Of a DNA stretch of 64,000 nucleotides, positions 40,591-51,389 are shown in pieces. Source of the stretch: Shinisaurus crocodilurus. Lineage: Eukaryota > Chordata > Lepidosauria > Squamata > Shinisauridae. The stretch lies in NCBI GenBank assembly GCA_021292165.1, contig JAHFWL010000434.1, forward strand, positions 620,001 to 684,000, in the 5' to 3' direction. Positions within the stretch are counted from its first letter, which is position 1, and each line of letters begins with the position of its first letter. The position numbers were made by a program, and so were the translations under genes. Below the pieces are notes generated by a model. That model made no database searches, was not told the DNA's origin, and saw only the letters and a program-made list of their open reading frames with translations.

Positions 40591-40825
40591 TAGAATATAT
40601 TTATATCCTGCATTTTTTCCTGCAAGGAACCCAAGGCAGTTTACATAATCCTCCCCCTCCCCCTCTCCATTTTATCCTCACAACCACCCTGTGAGGTAGG
40701 TTAGGCTGAGAGGCAGTGACTGGCCCAAAGTCCCCCAGTGAGCTTCATGGCTGAGTGGGGACTAGAACCCGGATCTCCTCAGTCCCAGTCCAACACCCTA
40801 ACCACTACGCCATACTGGCTCTCTG
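40591..40825 (-). mobile_element. Sauria-type SINE
   Basis: Complement of the full element from TATTTATATCCTGCATTTT to the tRNA-like head (GCCAGTATGGCGTAGTGG on the minus strand, ~40805-40820). B box complement at about 40765. Confidence 0.92.
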
Positions 40826-40859
40826 CTGAGGTCCTCCTCTAAATGCCTCCATTATCAGA

Positions 40860-41222
40860 AGTATGGAATGTACGTATTTATTTATTTCAGAAAATGTCTT
40901 ATACCATTTTTCATCTGAAAAAATAATAATCCCAAAGTGGTTCGCAAGATAAAGTAATGATGAAATGCCATACATCCAATCAATAAAACAGAAATAAAAC
41001 AATAACATATGTCATTAAAATAACCAGGTGTAGGTGGGAATGCTAACAGCCAGGGAAACACCTGGGCAAACAAATATGGCTTAAGCCAACACTCCAAAGT
41101 AGGAGCCTGCCTGATCTCAATGGGGAGATCATTCAACATCGTGGGTGCCACAACAGAGAAGGCCCTCCTCCACACCATGGCCCAATAAGCAGCAACGTAC
41201 ACGTGGAAGGAAATGAACATCA
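40860..41222 (-). mobile_element. L2-type LINE 3' fragment
   Basis: The minus strand encodes WRRAFSVVAPTMLNDLPIEI, a diverged form of the L2 terminal block, followed by an AT-rich 3' UTR. Old and degenerate. Confidence 0.65.
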
Positions 41223-41540
41223 AATTGCCACTTTGTCATACTACGGATAAACTTTGTATCGGAATACTCTTTAATGTTTACTGATGCATATGTTCTCTTA
41301 AATTATTTACCTGTTGCTTGGAAGTTAATGCAAGGTCAACGTAAATGGATTTTCCGTGCCCTTTTGACAGCTAAAAGACTGATATTACAGCACTGGAAGG
41401 ATAAACATCCACCTCCTATAACACAATGGATTGAGGACCTAAAAACGCTTTCAGCATTTGAACGGGTGGTATTTAGATGCCACCTGTGAATGAAAAAATG
41501 CATGGATGTTTGGTCTGCCTTTCTTGAAGCTTATGCATAA
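41223..41540 (+). pseudogene. L1/Tx1-like ORF2 C-terminal fragment
   Basis: The plus strand reads RALLTAKRLILQHWKDKHPP and WIEDLKTLSAFERVVFRCHL, then after a stop WSAFLEAYA. This resembles the extreme C-terminus of L1-superfamily ORF2 (AAKxxIxxxWK..P..WxxxL). No RT catalytic region. About 90 codons survive; 5'-truncated retrocopy. Confidence 0.65.
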
Positions 41541-41629
41541 TTATTTTTTATTGATAGCTATATTTTCACATATACATATATACACATAGGTATATATTTC
41601 ATATGTATTTATCATAAGTGATTTACAGC

Positions 41630-41715
41630 ACAATGTTATGGCCGCTAGACAGAGTCTAGGTGGCCATAGGATTCTTTGGAATCCCAGCTGTGACCTCGGA
41701 AACTTGCTCTGAGGT
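41630..41715. repeat. Fragment of the ~460-bp dispersed repeat
   Basis: AGCACAATGTTATGGCC..CTAGGTGGCCATAGGATT resembles the complement of the 3' end of 32980-33450. Confidence 0.5.
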
Positions 41716-41716
41716 T

Positions 41717-41885
41717 TCATAGATTTCATAGATCATAGAGTTAGAAGGAGCCTACCAGGCCATTGAGTCCAACCCCCTGCTCAATGAAGGAAACTAGAGG
41801 TGGGGGTCTCCCATCCAAGTAATAACCAGGCCTGACCCTGCTTAGCTTTCCACACTCAGACAAGCTGAGCCAGCGTGAGCCACAG
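41717..41885 (-). mobile_element. 5S rRNA-derived SINE with CR1-like tail
   Basis: Minus strand: CTGTGGCTCACGCTGGC, AAAGCTAAGCAGGGTCAGGC, TTATTACTTGGATGGGAGAC, then the CR1-like tail and CTATGAAATCTATGAAACC. Confidence 0.88.
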
Positions 41886-41949
41886 GTCAGAGCTGGGACT
41901 CCGAACTCAGAGCGCTCTCCTCCTGCCCTTGCAGCCAGCACAGAAAAAA

Positions 41950-42022
41950 CTGCAGGCTGGGGCATGCTGGGAATTGTAGACCTTTTTTCCCTGTCTAAAC
42001 ATGCATAGGATTGCACCCTAAG
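41950..42022. repeat. Half of the GTTGTAGGAC..CATGCATAGGATTG fold-back repeat
   Basis: GGGGCATGCTGGGAATTGTAG..TAAACATGCATAGGATTGCACCC equals the right arm of 54463-54575. Confidence 0.7.
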
Positions 42023-42138
42023 TTAACTTAAATTACACACAAAATGTCTGTACCTGCTGAGGTATACTCTGAACTGTTGATACTATGGGGCAATTTTGTT
42101 TTTCTACTTTATCTTTATCCAAAGAACAATCAGCCTCT

Positions 42139-42760
42139 TAAGAACATAAGAGAGCAACCATGCCAAACCAGACCATAGACCTATCTAGTCCAGCATTCTG
42201 TTCACACAGTGGCCAACCAGCTGCCCACAGGAAACCCACCAGCAGGACATGAATGCAATGCCTCACTCCTGCCTGCTCATGATCCCCAGGAACTGGTATA
42301 TAGAGGCCTCTGATCCCAGAGGTACCATATAGCCATCATGACTAGTAACATATAGCCATCCTTGACAGCCTTCTCCTCCATGAATTTGTCTAATCCCCTT
42401 TTAAAACCACCCAGCCTGGTGGCCATCACTGCATCCTGTGGTAGCAAATTCCATAGATTAACTATGTGCTGTGTGAACAATTACTTGCTTCTTCTGTCCT
42501 GAATCTCCCACCATTCAGATTCATTGGGTTCCAGTTCCAGTATTCTCCCACCATCCAGCTTTGTGGGGTTCTAGTATTGTGTAAGAGGGAGACTTTTACT
42601 CCATGCATACTTTTACACACCTCTGTCATTCCTCCCCTTATTCAACATTTTCCCTAACTTAAAAGCCCCAACCGTCATGACATTTACTCATAGAGGAGTT
42701 GCTCAAGCCTGTTGGCCATTTTGGTTGCCCTTTTCTGCAAAGCTAAATGTTCTGTGCTTA
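42139..42760 (-). mobile_element. L3/CR1-like LINE 3' part
   Basis: Complement of 21650-22228: GAACATAAGAGAGCAACCATGCC, CCAGCATTCTGTTCACACAG, ATCCTTGACAGCCTTCTCC, GTAGCAAATTCCATAG and GGTTGCCCTTTTCTGC in order. Confidence 0.85.
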
Positions 42761-43094
42761 TGAATTTCCTAATGGACCAAATCAGCTGTTTATGATCTAC
42801 TTTAACAATAAAAAGAAACTGCATGGGCACAGGGGAGTAACTGGGTTGCTCATCCCTAAAGTATATCCCAAATGTAATCCAGTAGGTTCTTCTGATATGC
42901 ACAAAAGTCTGTTCCACCCAGCAGATGCGATGCCAATGAATGTGCTGTCTAGGAGAAACATTGCATCTTCCCAGGTATAAAATTTCTCAAATTGAACAGC
43001 CCTTGGAAAATGTGATATCCCCGCAACAAAAGCTCAATTTTGAGGAAAGATATGCTGATTGTGCACAATAAATGAGAAACACATGCACCATTAC
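42761..43094. other. Anonymous sequence
   Basis: Nothing recognised. Confidence 0.4.

Positions 43095-43123
<29 letters not shown>
43095..43123. repeat. (CA)n microsatellite
   Basis: Uninterrupted CA dinucleotides, ~14 units. Confidence 0.97.
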
Positions 43124-43125
<2 letters not shown>

Positions 43126-43480
43126 GGGCTGTTCAGAAATGCCCTAAGAGTTCATTGGCATTATACAAATATCTCTATTATATGGTGGGGAAAGACCACA
43201 TGTCGTGATTAATGGTTAGCCTCTAAAATCTTTTGGAAGAACACGTTCTATTAGAAGAAAGCAATTCCTTCTGTCTATTACCAAATTAAGCCCACACACA
43301 TGCAAGGGGTCAACTTGTAAAATGTCAATGCGACAATAATCCTTGCCCCTCATTATCCTCTTTGCATTATAAAAATATAATTTAAAGTACACCAATGGAG
43401 CCACCCTATGCTCCCTAGCACGAGCGACTAAGGGCGCATAGGATGCTGTGGACCACTCTCTCTGCTGCTGGAGAAAGAGA

Positions 43481-43485
<5 letters not shown>

Positions 43486-43537
<52 letters not shown>
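43486..43537. repeat. (GA)n microsatellite
   Basis: ~26 GA units. Creates Arg-Glu and Ser-Leu repeat frames on the two strands that should not be read as genes. Confidence 0.97.
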
Positions 43538-43539
<2 letters not shown>

Positions 43540-43749
43540 TGTTGCCAAAATCTCCTTACTGCAGTGGGAGAAAGTTCCAGTGATGTTACTGCACCACTGG
43601 TGGTTCTCTGCCTATGGTGGGGCCATGGACAGGGTGTGTCAGGAGAGGCCATGGATTCACAAGATCTTATGCCTTCTTGTTGCTTTGACATGCCCCAATA
43701 CAGCCCTAAAACTATGCCAGCCCTGGAGCTGGTGTAGTTAATCCTCTCC

Positions 43750-44110
43750 CATTGTATGATGATGATTTGTTAGATGCCTTTCTCAAGAAAGATTCAAGAC
43801 AACTTACAACAAAATTAAAACATTCAAAATTTAAACAGCTAAAAACAATTATCCACTAAAATACCACCACCACCACCCATAAAACATCAGTGACAACCAA
43901 TGAACCATTCAACTGATGCATTAAGAAGCCTATCATATGCCATCAAATGAGTGGGAACAGAGGAAAGTCTTAACATGGCTGCAGAAAAGATGACAGTGTT
44001 GGCACCAGGCGTACTTCACTGAGGAGAGCAGGGGGGCCACCACCAAGAAAGCCCTCTCCCTTGTTGCTATCCTCCGAAACTTCTTTGAAGGAGGCACTCG
44101 GAGGAGGGTC
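43750..44110 (-). mobile_element. Probable L2-type LINE 3' end
   Basis: GATGCCTTTCTCAAGAAAGATTC..AACTTACAACAAAATTAAAACATT resembles a reversed L2 3' UTR, and GGGGCCACCACCAAGAAAGCCCT the reversed end of its ORF. Diverged. Confidence 0.5.
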
Positions 44111-44306
44111 TCAGATGTTGATCATAGTGTATGGGTAGGTCCCTACCAGGAAAGGTGCTCCATCACTGGAATGGAAAAAGAGAAAAGGCTGCCTCCACCT
44201 CCCATCCTGGCAGCAGCAGACTGGCAGGGCTTTGAGTGCAGCAGATGCTCCTCCACAGCTCTCTCCCCACTGCTGCCCAGGTAGGTATGATTTCTCTGTC
44301 ACAGTG

Positions 44307-44396
44307 CCATCTTATATATGTCTATTCAAAAGTTAGCCCCACTGAGTGTCAATGGGACACTTACTCCCAGGTAAGTGTGTACAGGATCGAAGCCTA
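44307..44396. repeat. CAGAAGTAAG-type fold-back repeat
   Basis: AAAAGTTAGCCCCACTGAGTGTC..GACACTTACTCCCAGGTAAGTG..ACAGGATCG pairs as in 10499. Confidence 0.65.
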
Positions 44397-44444
44397 TAAG
44401 TAGCTTCAAACTGCAGTTGCTATGACTGAAATGCTTCCTAAGAG

Positions 44445-44645
44445 CAGTGGAGGCCCGCGGCTCCAATGTCAGCAGGGGCTGTATATCCCCTCCGGATTTT
44501 AGTTTCAACTTTAAAGGAGCTGTCCATGGTGCTGAACCCTACCCCCAAAATAGGTTTGTCACCATGGATAAGTCCTTAAAAGTTTGGAGTACAATCCGAA
44601 GCGGATGCACAGCCCCACTGACATTGGCGTCACCAGTCTCCACTG
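44445..44645. mobile_element. hAT fold-back element (GGAGGCTGGTG family)
   Basis: CAGTGGAGGCCCGCGGCTCCAATGTCAGC and GACATTGGCGTCACCAGTCTCCACTG; flanks CCTAAGAG/CCTCAAAG (44437-44444, 44646-44653), 6 of 8. Confidence 0.82.
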
Positions 44646-44994
44646 CCTCAAAGTCTCTTCAGAATTCAAATGCAAATACTGATGTCAATTATTCAAATAT
44701 TTCTTTAGTTTTTTAAAATGCAAATATTCTTCTCCAAATAGTCTACAAATACTGGCTGCTCAATATGCATATTTGACAACTGGTGATATTTTGTTTAAGC
44801 CTTTGATGAATAATATTCAGACCTGCTGCTATTTGACGGTGATATGGAATAGTTCCCAGTATTTGATCATCTCTCCTAGCTCACATGCAGTAGCAATAGA
44901 TATTTGACAGCGGAGATGCCCTGGCTGTCAATATGTGACTATTTGTTGATACTGTATTTGATTTATTGGGTATTATGGGTGCGTGGTGCACAAG

Positions 44995-45090
44995 TCATAA
45001 GAATGTGAGATGAGGCCTGCTGGATCGGACCGAAGGTCCATCTAGTCCAGCATTTTGTTTCCATCAGTAGCCAGCAAGATGCCTCTGGCA
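44995..45090 (-). mobile_element. L3/CR1-like LINE 3' terminus
   Basis: CATAAGAATGTGAGATGAGGCC..GATCGGACCGAAGG..CTAGTCCAGCATTTTG; only the last ~95 bp. Confidence 0.75.
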
Positions 45091-45116
45091 CAAAGTGGAT
45101 TGATTTAAAATTAAAG

Positions 45117-45420
45117 TAATTTATGGCTGCACTCCTAAACATACCTAATATAGTGTAAGCTCCATCAATCACAGTGGAACTAACTTCCGTGTAACCGTGC
45201 ATAGCAGCCTTCCCCAGCCTGGTCCCCTCCAAATGTTTTAGACTGCAACTCCCAGAATTCCTGACCATTGGCTATGTTGGCTGGGGCTGATGGGAGTTGA
45301 CATTCAAGCTATCTAGAGGGCAGTAGGTTGGGCGAGGCTGATGCATAGGATTGTGCTGCATTCCATTGTATTTAATGGATACTACTCCCTAGTAAATGTG
45401 TGTAGGATTACTGCCTCTAA
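45117..45420. repeat. CAGAAGTAAG-type fold-back debris with nested hAT MITE
   Basis: 45117-45204 and 45341-45420 carry arms of the fold-back family (GCACTCCTAAACATACC, GCATAGGATTGTGCTGC, TACTCCCTAGTAAATG); the MITE 45205-45340 interrupts them. Confidence 0.65.
45205..45340. mobile_element. 136-bp CAGCCTTCCCCAACC hAT MITE, 7/8 TSD
   Basis: Arms CAGCCTTCCCCAGCCTGGTCCCCTCC and GGGCAGTAGGTTGGGCGAGGCTG; TSD GTGCATAG/ATGCATAG (45197-45204, 45341-45348). Confidence 0.9.
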
Positions 45421-45644
45421 TCAAGATTTAAATTGCCATGAAAAAAGTGGTTGTTTCCCATGATTTGTTTAAATCATGGGTAGGGAACCTCTTTCAGCCT
45501 GGGAACCAAATTTTGGAGAAGCTCTTGGGGGCCACATTCCAGTGCTGGGTGGGGCTAAAGGCAAAAAGGGTGGGGCCATAAAGACCAGCATATTTTGGCT
45601 TAAAGCTCTCACTGCCAGTAACTAAGTCTCAGGGGAGGCATTTC

Positions 45645-46938
45645 ATAGAATCATAGAAAAGTAGAGTTGGAAGGGGCCTACAAGGCCATTGAGTCCAACC
45701 CCCTGCTCAATGCAGGAAACCAGGTCAAAGCATCCCTGACAGATGGCTGTCCAGCTGCACCATGAATTGCCTCCAGTGTGGGAGAGCCCACCACCTCCCT
45801 AGGTAGTTGGTTCCATTGTCTTATTGCTCTAACAGTCAGGAATTTTTTCCTGATGTTTAGGTGGAATCTGGGTTCCTGTAACTTGAGCCCATTATTTTAT
45901 TCCGTGTCCTGCAAACTGGGATGATTGAGAAGAGATCCTGGCCCTCCTCTTTGTGACAACCCTTCAAGTACTGGAAGAGTGTGATCATATCTCCCCTCAG
46001 TCTCCTCTTCTGAAGGCTAAACATGCCCAGTTCTTTCAGTTTATCCTCATAGGGCCTTGTTTCCAGTCCCTTTATCATCCTTGTTGCCCTCCTCTGACCC
46101 CTCTCCAGTTTGCCTACATCCTTCTTAAAGTGTGGTGCCCAGAACTGGACACAGTAGTCGAGGCCTAACCAGTGCTGAGTAAAGGGGAATTATCACTTCA
46201 CGTGATTTGGAAGCTATACTTCTATTAATGCAGCCCAAAATTGCATTTGCCTTCTTTGCAGCCACATCGCATTGCTGGCTCATATTCAGTTTGTGATCTA
46301 CTACAATTCCAAGATCCTTCTCACTTGTAGTATTGTTGAGCCAAGTGTCCCCCATTCTGTAACTCTGCATTTGGTTTCCTCTCCCTAGGTGCAGCACTTG
46401 GCATTTATCCCTATTAAATTTCATTCTGTTGTTTTCGGCCCAGCGCTCCAGCCTATCGAGGTCACTTTGAATTTTGTTTCTGTCTTCCAGAGTATTAGCT
46501 GTTCCACCCAACTTTGTGTCATCTGCAAATTTGATAAGCATTCCCTGTACCTCCTGATCCAAGTCATTAATAAAAATGTTGAAGAGCACCGGGCCCAGGA
46601 CCGAGCCCTGTGGTACCCCGCTCGTTACCAGTTTGAGAAGGAACCATTAATAAGCACTCTTTTAGTCCAATTCTGTAGCCAATTGTGGATCCACCTGATC
46701 GTTGTTCCATCTAGCCCACTTTTAGCTAGCTTTGCTAACCAGGATATCATGAGGCACTTTGTCGAAAGCTTTGCTGAAGTCTAGATATATTATGTCCACA
46801 GCATTCCCACAGTCCACAAGGGAGGTTACCCAATCAAAAAATGAGATCAGATTAGTCTAGCAGCATTTGTTCTTGACAAATCCATGCTGGCTTCTAGTAA
46901 TCACTGCATTGTTGTCAAGGTACTTGCAGACTGACTTC
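45645..46938 (-). mobile_element. 5'-truncated CR1 LINE nested in hAT
   Basis: The minus-strand 3' end has CATAGAATCATAGAA octamers at 45645-45660. The truncated 5' end falls in the RT domain. Only TTTC is directly repeated at the junctions (45641-45644, 46939-46942). Confidence 0.93.
45857..46935 (-). pseudogene. CR1 reverse transcriptase C-terminal half
   Basis: Starts inside the RT. Minus frame 46125-46589 reads [20 protein letters not shown] followed by the catalytic ADDTKLGG (FADD intact, 46518-46529), NRMKFNRDKCQVLHLG, SEKDLGIVVDHKLNMSQQCD and [20 protein letters not shown] frame shift near 46130 leads into the C-terminal block read from 45857-46078 ([20 protein letters not shown]). 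This is the thumb and C-terminal part of CR1 ORF2. It lacks the endonuclease and fingers and so is inactive. Confidence 0.9.
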
Positions 46939-47639
46939 TTTCAACCTTTAAGAATGGTTGCAAGGGGGGGGGGGACTGCACAGAAGCTGGGAAACCACCA
47001 AATGATTAGTGGTTGGGGGAAAGGGGGTGGGACCTGGGGAAGGGGCGTGGCCGCCTGGGGAACCCTGGAGGGCCAGGTTGAGACCCCAGAAGGGCCAGAT
47101 TTGGCCCCTGGGCCTGAGGTTGCCCACCCCTGGTTTAAATCATGTCTCCCAGTTTGTAATTCATTCATTTTCTAAAGAAATGTTCATACTATTTAGTTGA
47201 AACATATTAGTTTGCAACCAAAGAGAACCTCTGTGCTACCTTAGACCATGATCAACAAACTTTATCATAAAGCTCACATGACTTTTACATTACTGTGGTA
47301 CAGTCCCTCGTGGAAGCATTCACCCACCTTTGACATTTCTACATTTTGTTGTGTTACAACCTGGAATTGTAATGGGTTTAATTGGCATGGTTTCCACTTG
47401 ATGTACACAAGATACTCAACACTATGAAGGTGCAAAATATTTTTGTTGTGGCACAAAAGTTAAGTAAACAAAAACAAATGGGCACTTGTTGGTTGCATAA
47501 GTATTCACCCCCCTGAGTCAATACTTGGTAGCAATTACAGCTGTGAGTCTTCTTGGATAAGTCTCTATCAGCTTTGTGCATCTGCATCCTGCAATGTTTG
47601 CCCATTCTTCCTGGCATAATTGCTCCAGCTCTGTCAGGT

Positions 47640-48560
47640 TGGATGGGGATCGTTGGTGAACAGCAACTTTCAAGTCTTGCCACAGATTCTCAATCGGATT
47701 GAGGTCTGGGCTTTGACTGGGCTATTCTAAGACCTTCAGGTTCTTGTTTTTAAACCACCCCAGTGTTACTTTGGATGTGTGTTTAGGGTCATTGTGCTGG
47801 AAGATGAACCTCCGCCCCAGTCCCAGGCCCTTGCAGACTGAAAAAGATTTTCCTCTAGAATTGCCCTGTATTTGGCTCCATCCATCTTGCCCTCAATCCT
47901 GACCAGTTTCCCAGCTCTCCCACTCTGGAGGCATTCAAGGTGCAACTGGACAGACATCTGTCAGAGATGCTTTGACCTAGATTCCTGCATTGAGCAGGGG
48001 GTTGGACTCGATGGCCTTGTAGGCCCCTTCCAACTCTACTTTTCTATGATTCTATGATTCTATGATCCCCACAACATGATGCTCTACCACCACCATGCTT
48101 CACTGTGGGGATGGTGTGCTCAGGGCAATGAGCACTGTTGACTTTGTGCCACACATAGTGTTTTGCGGCAAGGCCAAAAAGTTCAATTTGGGTCTCATCA
48201 GACCGGAGAACCTTTCCCCACATGTTTGCTGTGTCTCCCACATGCCTTCTTGCAAACTCCAAACAGGCTTTGATATGGGCTTGTTTAAGAAGTGGCTTTC
48301 TTCTTGCCACTCTTCCATAAAGCCCAGCTTTGTGGAGCATCCAGGTGGTAGTTGTCCCATGGATGGTTTCTCCCCTCCCAGCGGCAGATCTCTCCAGCTC
48401 CTTCAGTGTTACCATTGGTTGCTTCTCTGACTAATGCCCTCCTAACCTGGTCACTAAGTTTTGGTGGATGGCCCTCTCCAGGCAGAGTCACAGTTGAGCC
48501 ATATTCTTTCCATTTTGTAAGAATGAATTTAACGGTGTTCCAGGGGATGTTCATAGTTTG
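47640..48560 (-). pseudogene. Tc1 transposase, broken
   Basis: Minus-strand order: an N-terminal paired-like HTH remnant (NTVKFILTKWKEYGSTVTLP, then LSDQVRRALVREATNG, 48285-48554), the middle with WGKVLRSDETQIELFG (second catalytic Asp, in 48044-48415) and, after the CR1 insertion, SPDLNPIENLW (third acidic residue, about 47675-47710). The enzyme would cut and paste the element at TA sites. Frameshifts near 48300-48400 and 48100, and the CR1 insertion, make it inactive. Length and motifs fit a DD34E Tc1 transposase of about 340 residues. Confidence 0.9.
47914..48064 (+). mobile_element. CR1 3' end inserted in the Tc1 element
   Basis: GGAGGCATTCAAGGTGCAACTGG..GGGGTTGGACTCGATGGCC ends in ATTCTATGATTCTATGAT octamers. 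It replaces a short stretch of transposase sequence (about 20 bp appears lost); no duplication is visible. Confidence 0.92.
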
Positions 48561-49262
48561 GGATATTTTTTATGACCCACCCATCTGAGTGGTGTTTCTG
48601 CACAATTTTATCCCAGAGCTGTTTTGATAGCTCCTTGGTCTTGATGATGGTGTTTGCTCAGATATGCTCTCTGACAAACTCTGGGGCCTTCCAGAAACAG
48701 GTGTATTTAATCATGTGGCACTGGAATTGCACACAGATGGACTCCACTCAACTACAGTATGCGACTTCTGGAGGCAGTGGGTTGCACCAGAACTTATTGA
48801 GGCATGTCACAGCAAAAGGGGTGAATACCTATGCAACCAACAAGTGCCTGTTTGTTTTTGTTTACTTAACTTTTTGTGCCACAATAAAAAAATATTTTGC
48901 ACCTTCACAGTGTTGAGTATCTTATGTACATCAAGTGCCAATTAAATCAATTAAATGCCAATTTAATTGCCAATTAAATCAATTTCAATTCTAGGTTGCA
49001 ACACAACACAATGTGGAAAAGTCAAAAGGGGTGAATACTTCTGCAAGGCACAGTATGTTTGCTTAGAGACCAGAGGGGCAATTGTGAAAGTAAAGGGTTT
49101 CTGTTTGTCTCTATAGAGCAGGGGTGCAAAAGGTGCAGCCTGCAGACCACATGTGGCTGGCTGATCAGACCGGCAGCTGGATCTTCTGCTTCTGCTTGCA
49201 CCTTCACTATCACCCTGAACCTGACTGAAGATCTGCTCTGCTCTGCTGCCAGTTTGCCAGTT

Positions 49263-50018
49263 TGAATCATAGAGCCATAGAATAGTAGCGTTGGAAGGGG
49301 CCTATAAGGCCATCGAGTCCAACCCCCTGCTCAGTGCAGGAATCCAAGTCAAAGCATCCCTGACAGATGGCTGTCCAGCTGCACCTTGAATGCCTCCAGT
49401 GTGGGAGAGCCCATGACCTCCCTAGGTAATTGGTTCCATTGTTGTATTGCTCAAACAGTCAGGTTTTTCCTGATGTTCAACCGTAATCTGGCTTCCATTA
49501 TTCCGTGTCCTGCACTCTGGGAAGATCGAGAAGAGATCCTGGCCCTCCTCTGTGTGACAACCTTTCAAGTACTTGAAGAGCGCTATCATATCTTCCCTCA
49601 GTCTAAACATGCCCAGTTCTTTCAGTTTCTCCTCATAGGGCTTTGTTTCCAATCCCATGATCATCTTTGTTGCCCTCCTCTGACCCCTTTCCAGTTTGTC
49701 TGCATCCTTCTTAAATTGTGGTGCCCAGAACTGTATGAAGTACTCAAGATGAGACCTAACCAGTGCTGAGTAGAGGGGAACTAGTACTTCCCGCAAATTG
49801 GAAGCTCTACTTCTATTAATGCAGCCCAAAATAGCATTTGACTTTTTTGCAGCCACATCACATTGCTGGCTCATATTCAGCTTGTGATCTACAACAATTC
49901 CAACATCCTTCTGGCTGGCAGTATTGTTGAACCAAGTATCCCCCATCCTGTAACTGTGCATTTGGTTTCTTTCCCCCCTAGGTGCAGCACTTGGCACTTA
50001 TCCCTATTATCCCAGTTT
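49263..50018 (-). mobile_element. 5'-truncated CR1 LINE
   Basis: CATAGAGCCATAGAATAGTAG octamer end at 49267, 3' UTR, then ORF2 C-terminal coding on the minus strand up to GGGGGAAAGAAACC (~49970). Confidence 0.92.
49422..49997 (-). pseudogene. CR1 ORF2 C-terminal fragment, largely open
   Basis: 191 open codons: [71 protein letters not shown], and [20 protein letters not shown]. Post-catalytic part of CR1 RT, aligned to 45857-46400 and 15350-15870. A small deletion relative to those copies lies near 49605 ([17 protein letters not shown]). Retrocopy, no host role evident. Confidence 0.9.
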
Positions 50019-50880
50019 AAATTAATCTGTCTTGAAAGTCACCCCAGGGACTTTGAGCAGGCTGCGGCTGGTCACATCACAAGAGGCATTCCACAAGCTG
50101 TTCCACAAGTTGTTCTGCAAGGCATTCCACAACCCACTGGACAAGGGGTTGCACAGCTCATGACAACTTCATGAGGCTAGGTGTTGTTTGTGCAAGTTGT
50201 CTTAGTTGTTCTGCTAGTGGCTGTGCAACTGCTAGCGGAACAATGGTAAGTCTTATATTTTTTTTCTGCCAACGTAATATTGGAACTAACTCAGTGTTTC
50301 TTTTAGTATTGATTGGGTGTGGTGCATCATGTGTTCCTCGCTTCTGAGGGATGATCTGGAACCTGCTTCGTGAGTCTCCTGGTTTAGTCTGTCCCACTTG
50401 GGAACAGTTGGGCAGTTTACATTGAGGAGGTGTGACGTGAAACAGCAGCTTAATCTGCGGTATGGCCCCATCCACTGTCGTCTTTGTAACATTCCCAAAA
50501 GGTGGTACTTGTTTTCTATGAAATGGGCATTGTTCATTCCAGGATTTATAACTGAAATGCTATGCTAATGCTTTTGTTTTCTTAAGAACTTAAAGAAGCC
50601 CTTAAGAGTCTAAGCCAATAAGGACCATCCCAGCATCTCTGCCATACAAAAGCACAGACCATAGTGAACAAGATCTGTTTCTAAGAGATGGTAGGCATGG
50701 AATCTTAAAAAAAAGAAAGAAAAAAAAGCAGTCAACATGACAGTTCAGGCATTCTTCCCAATGGCACATTCTGAAGCATGCTTACTTGGAAGTCAGTCTA
50801 ACTGTGTTCAATGGATTTACTCCCAGGAAAGTGTGCAGGCTGCCACTGGGCTGCAATAAGAATTAGGCCTAAGTCTTTTA
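50019..50880. other. Anonymous sequence with short local repeats
   Basis: 50080-50160 contains repeated GGCATTCCACAA/GTTCCACAAGTTGTTC words; 50185-50245 has GTTCTGCTAGTGGCTG / CTAGCGGAACAA inverted words. 50770-50860 is a CAGAAGTAAG-family relative. No gene seen. Confidence 0.45.
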
Positions 50881-50972
50881 GAATCATAGAATCATAGAAA
50901 AGTAGAGTTGGAAGGGGCCTACAAGGCCATCGAGTCCAACCCCCTGCTCAATGCAGGAATCCAGGTCAAAGC
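50881..50972 (-). mobile_element. CR1 3' tail
   Basis: AATCATAGAATCATAGAAAAGTAG through CCAGGTCAAAGCAT; only ~90 bp of 3' UTR. Confidence 0.9.
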
Positions 50973-51029
50973 ATATGGCCCATAGACAGATGTTTCTCCA
51001 GTGCATATGGCCCATAGACAGATGTTTCG
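50972..51029. repeat. 32-bp tandem duplication
   Basis: GCATATGGCCCATAGACAGA followed by TGTTTC occurs twice, 32 bp apart (50972 and 51003). Confidence 0.85.
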
Positions 51030-51327
51030 GATCTGCACTCGGATTCCCCCTCCCCCCTTGCAGCTGGTGTGGAAAGAACCGCGGTGGCTGCTTCTCCAAG
51101 GCGGTAAGACTGACCTTGGAGAAGGGGTAAAGAGGGCATTCCAGGGGGCCGGAAGGGGAGGAGACTGGGGCTGCTGGGATACAATGTAATGGCGGTCTGG
51201 CTGGACTTGCAGGGAGGGAGGAGAGCAAGCAGGCACAGATCGCCTCCACATTCCTCCCACCCTGCATAGATTGCCCATAATCCTCTGAGTTCAGAGGTTT
51301 ACGGGCATCCCCATTACATTGCACACT
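51030..51327 (-). repeat. Unclassified ~460-bp dispersed repeat, reverse copy
   Basis: Complement of the 7243 family: ATCTGCACTCGGATTCCCC, GAAAGAACCGCGGTGGCTGC, CCCATAATCCTCTGAG and TTACGGGCATCC in reverse order. Confidence 0.65.
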
Positions 51328-51389
51328 GAAGTTCCTATATATGGTTTTTGTTCTGCTTTAACTTTGGGAAAGTTAGAAGCCCTCCAATC

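Larger units (their letters stand above)
45475..47132. mobile_element. hAT element split by CR1, perfect 8-bp TSD
   Basis: Same family as 3973-4305. The left third (CATGGGTAGGGAACCTCTTT..CTCACTGCCAGTAACTAAG) and right part (CAACCTTTAAGAATGG..GAGGTTGCCCACCCCTG) join after removal of CR1 45645-46938. TSD GTTTAAAT (45467-45474, 47133-47140) is exact. Confidence 0.93.
47301..49053 (-). mobile_element. Tc1-like DNA transposon with TA duplication
   Basis: Terminal inverted repeats: left CAGTCCCTCGTGGAAGCATT..TTTTGTTGTGTTACAACC; right, complemented, CTGTGCCTTGCAGAAGTATT..TTGTGTTGTGTTGCAACC. TA flanks both ends (47299-47300, 49054-49055). Subtracting the ~150-bp CR1 insert leaves about 1.6 kb, the usual Tc1 length. 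Confidence 0.93.

Noticed and set aside
43448..43741. Arg-Glu and Ser-Leu repeat proteins
   Set aside because: Direct translation of the (GA)n microsatellite.
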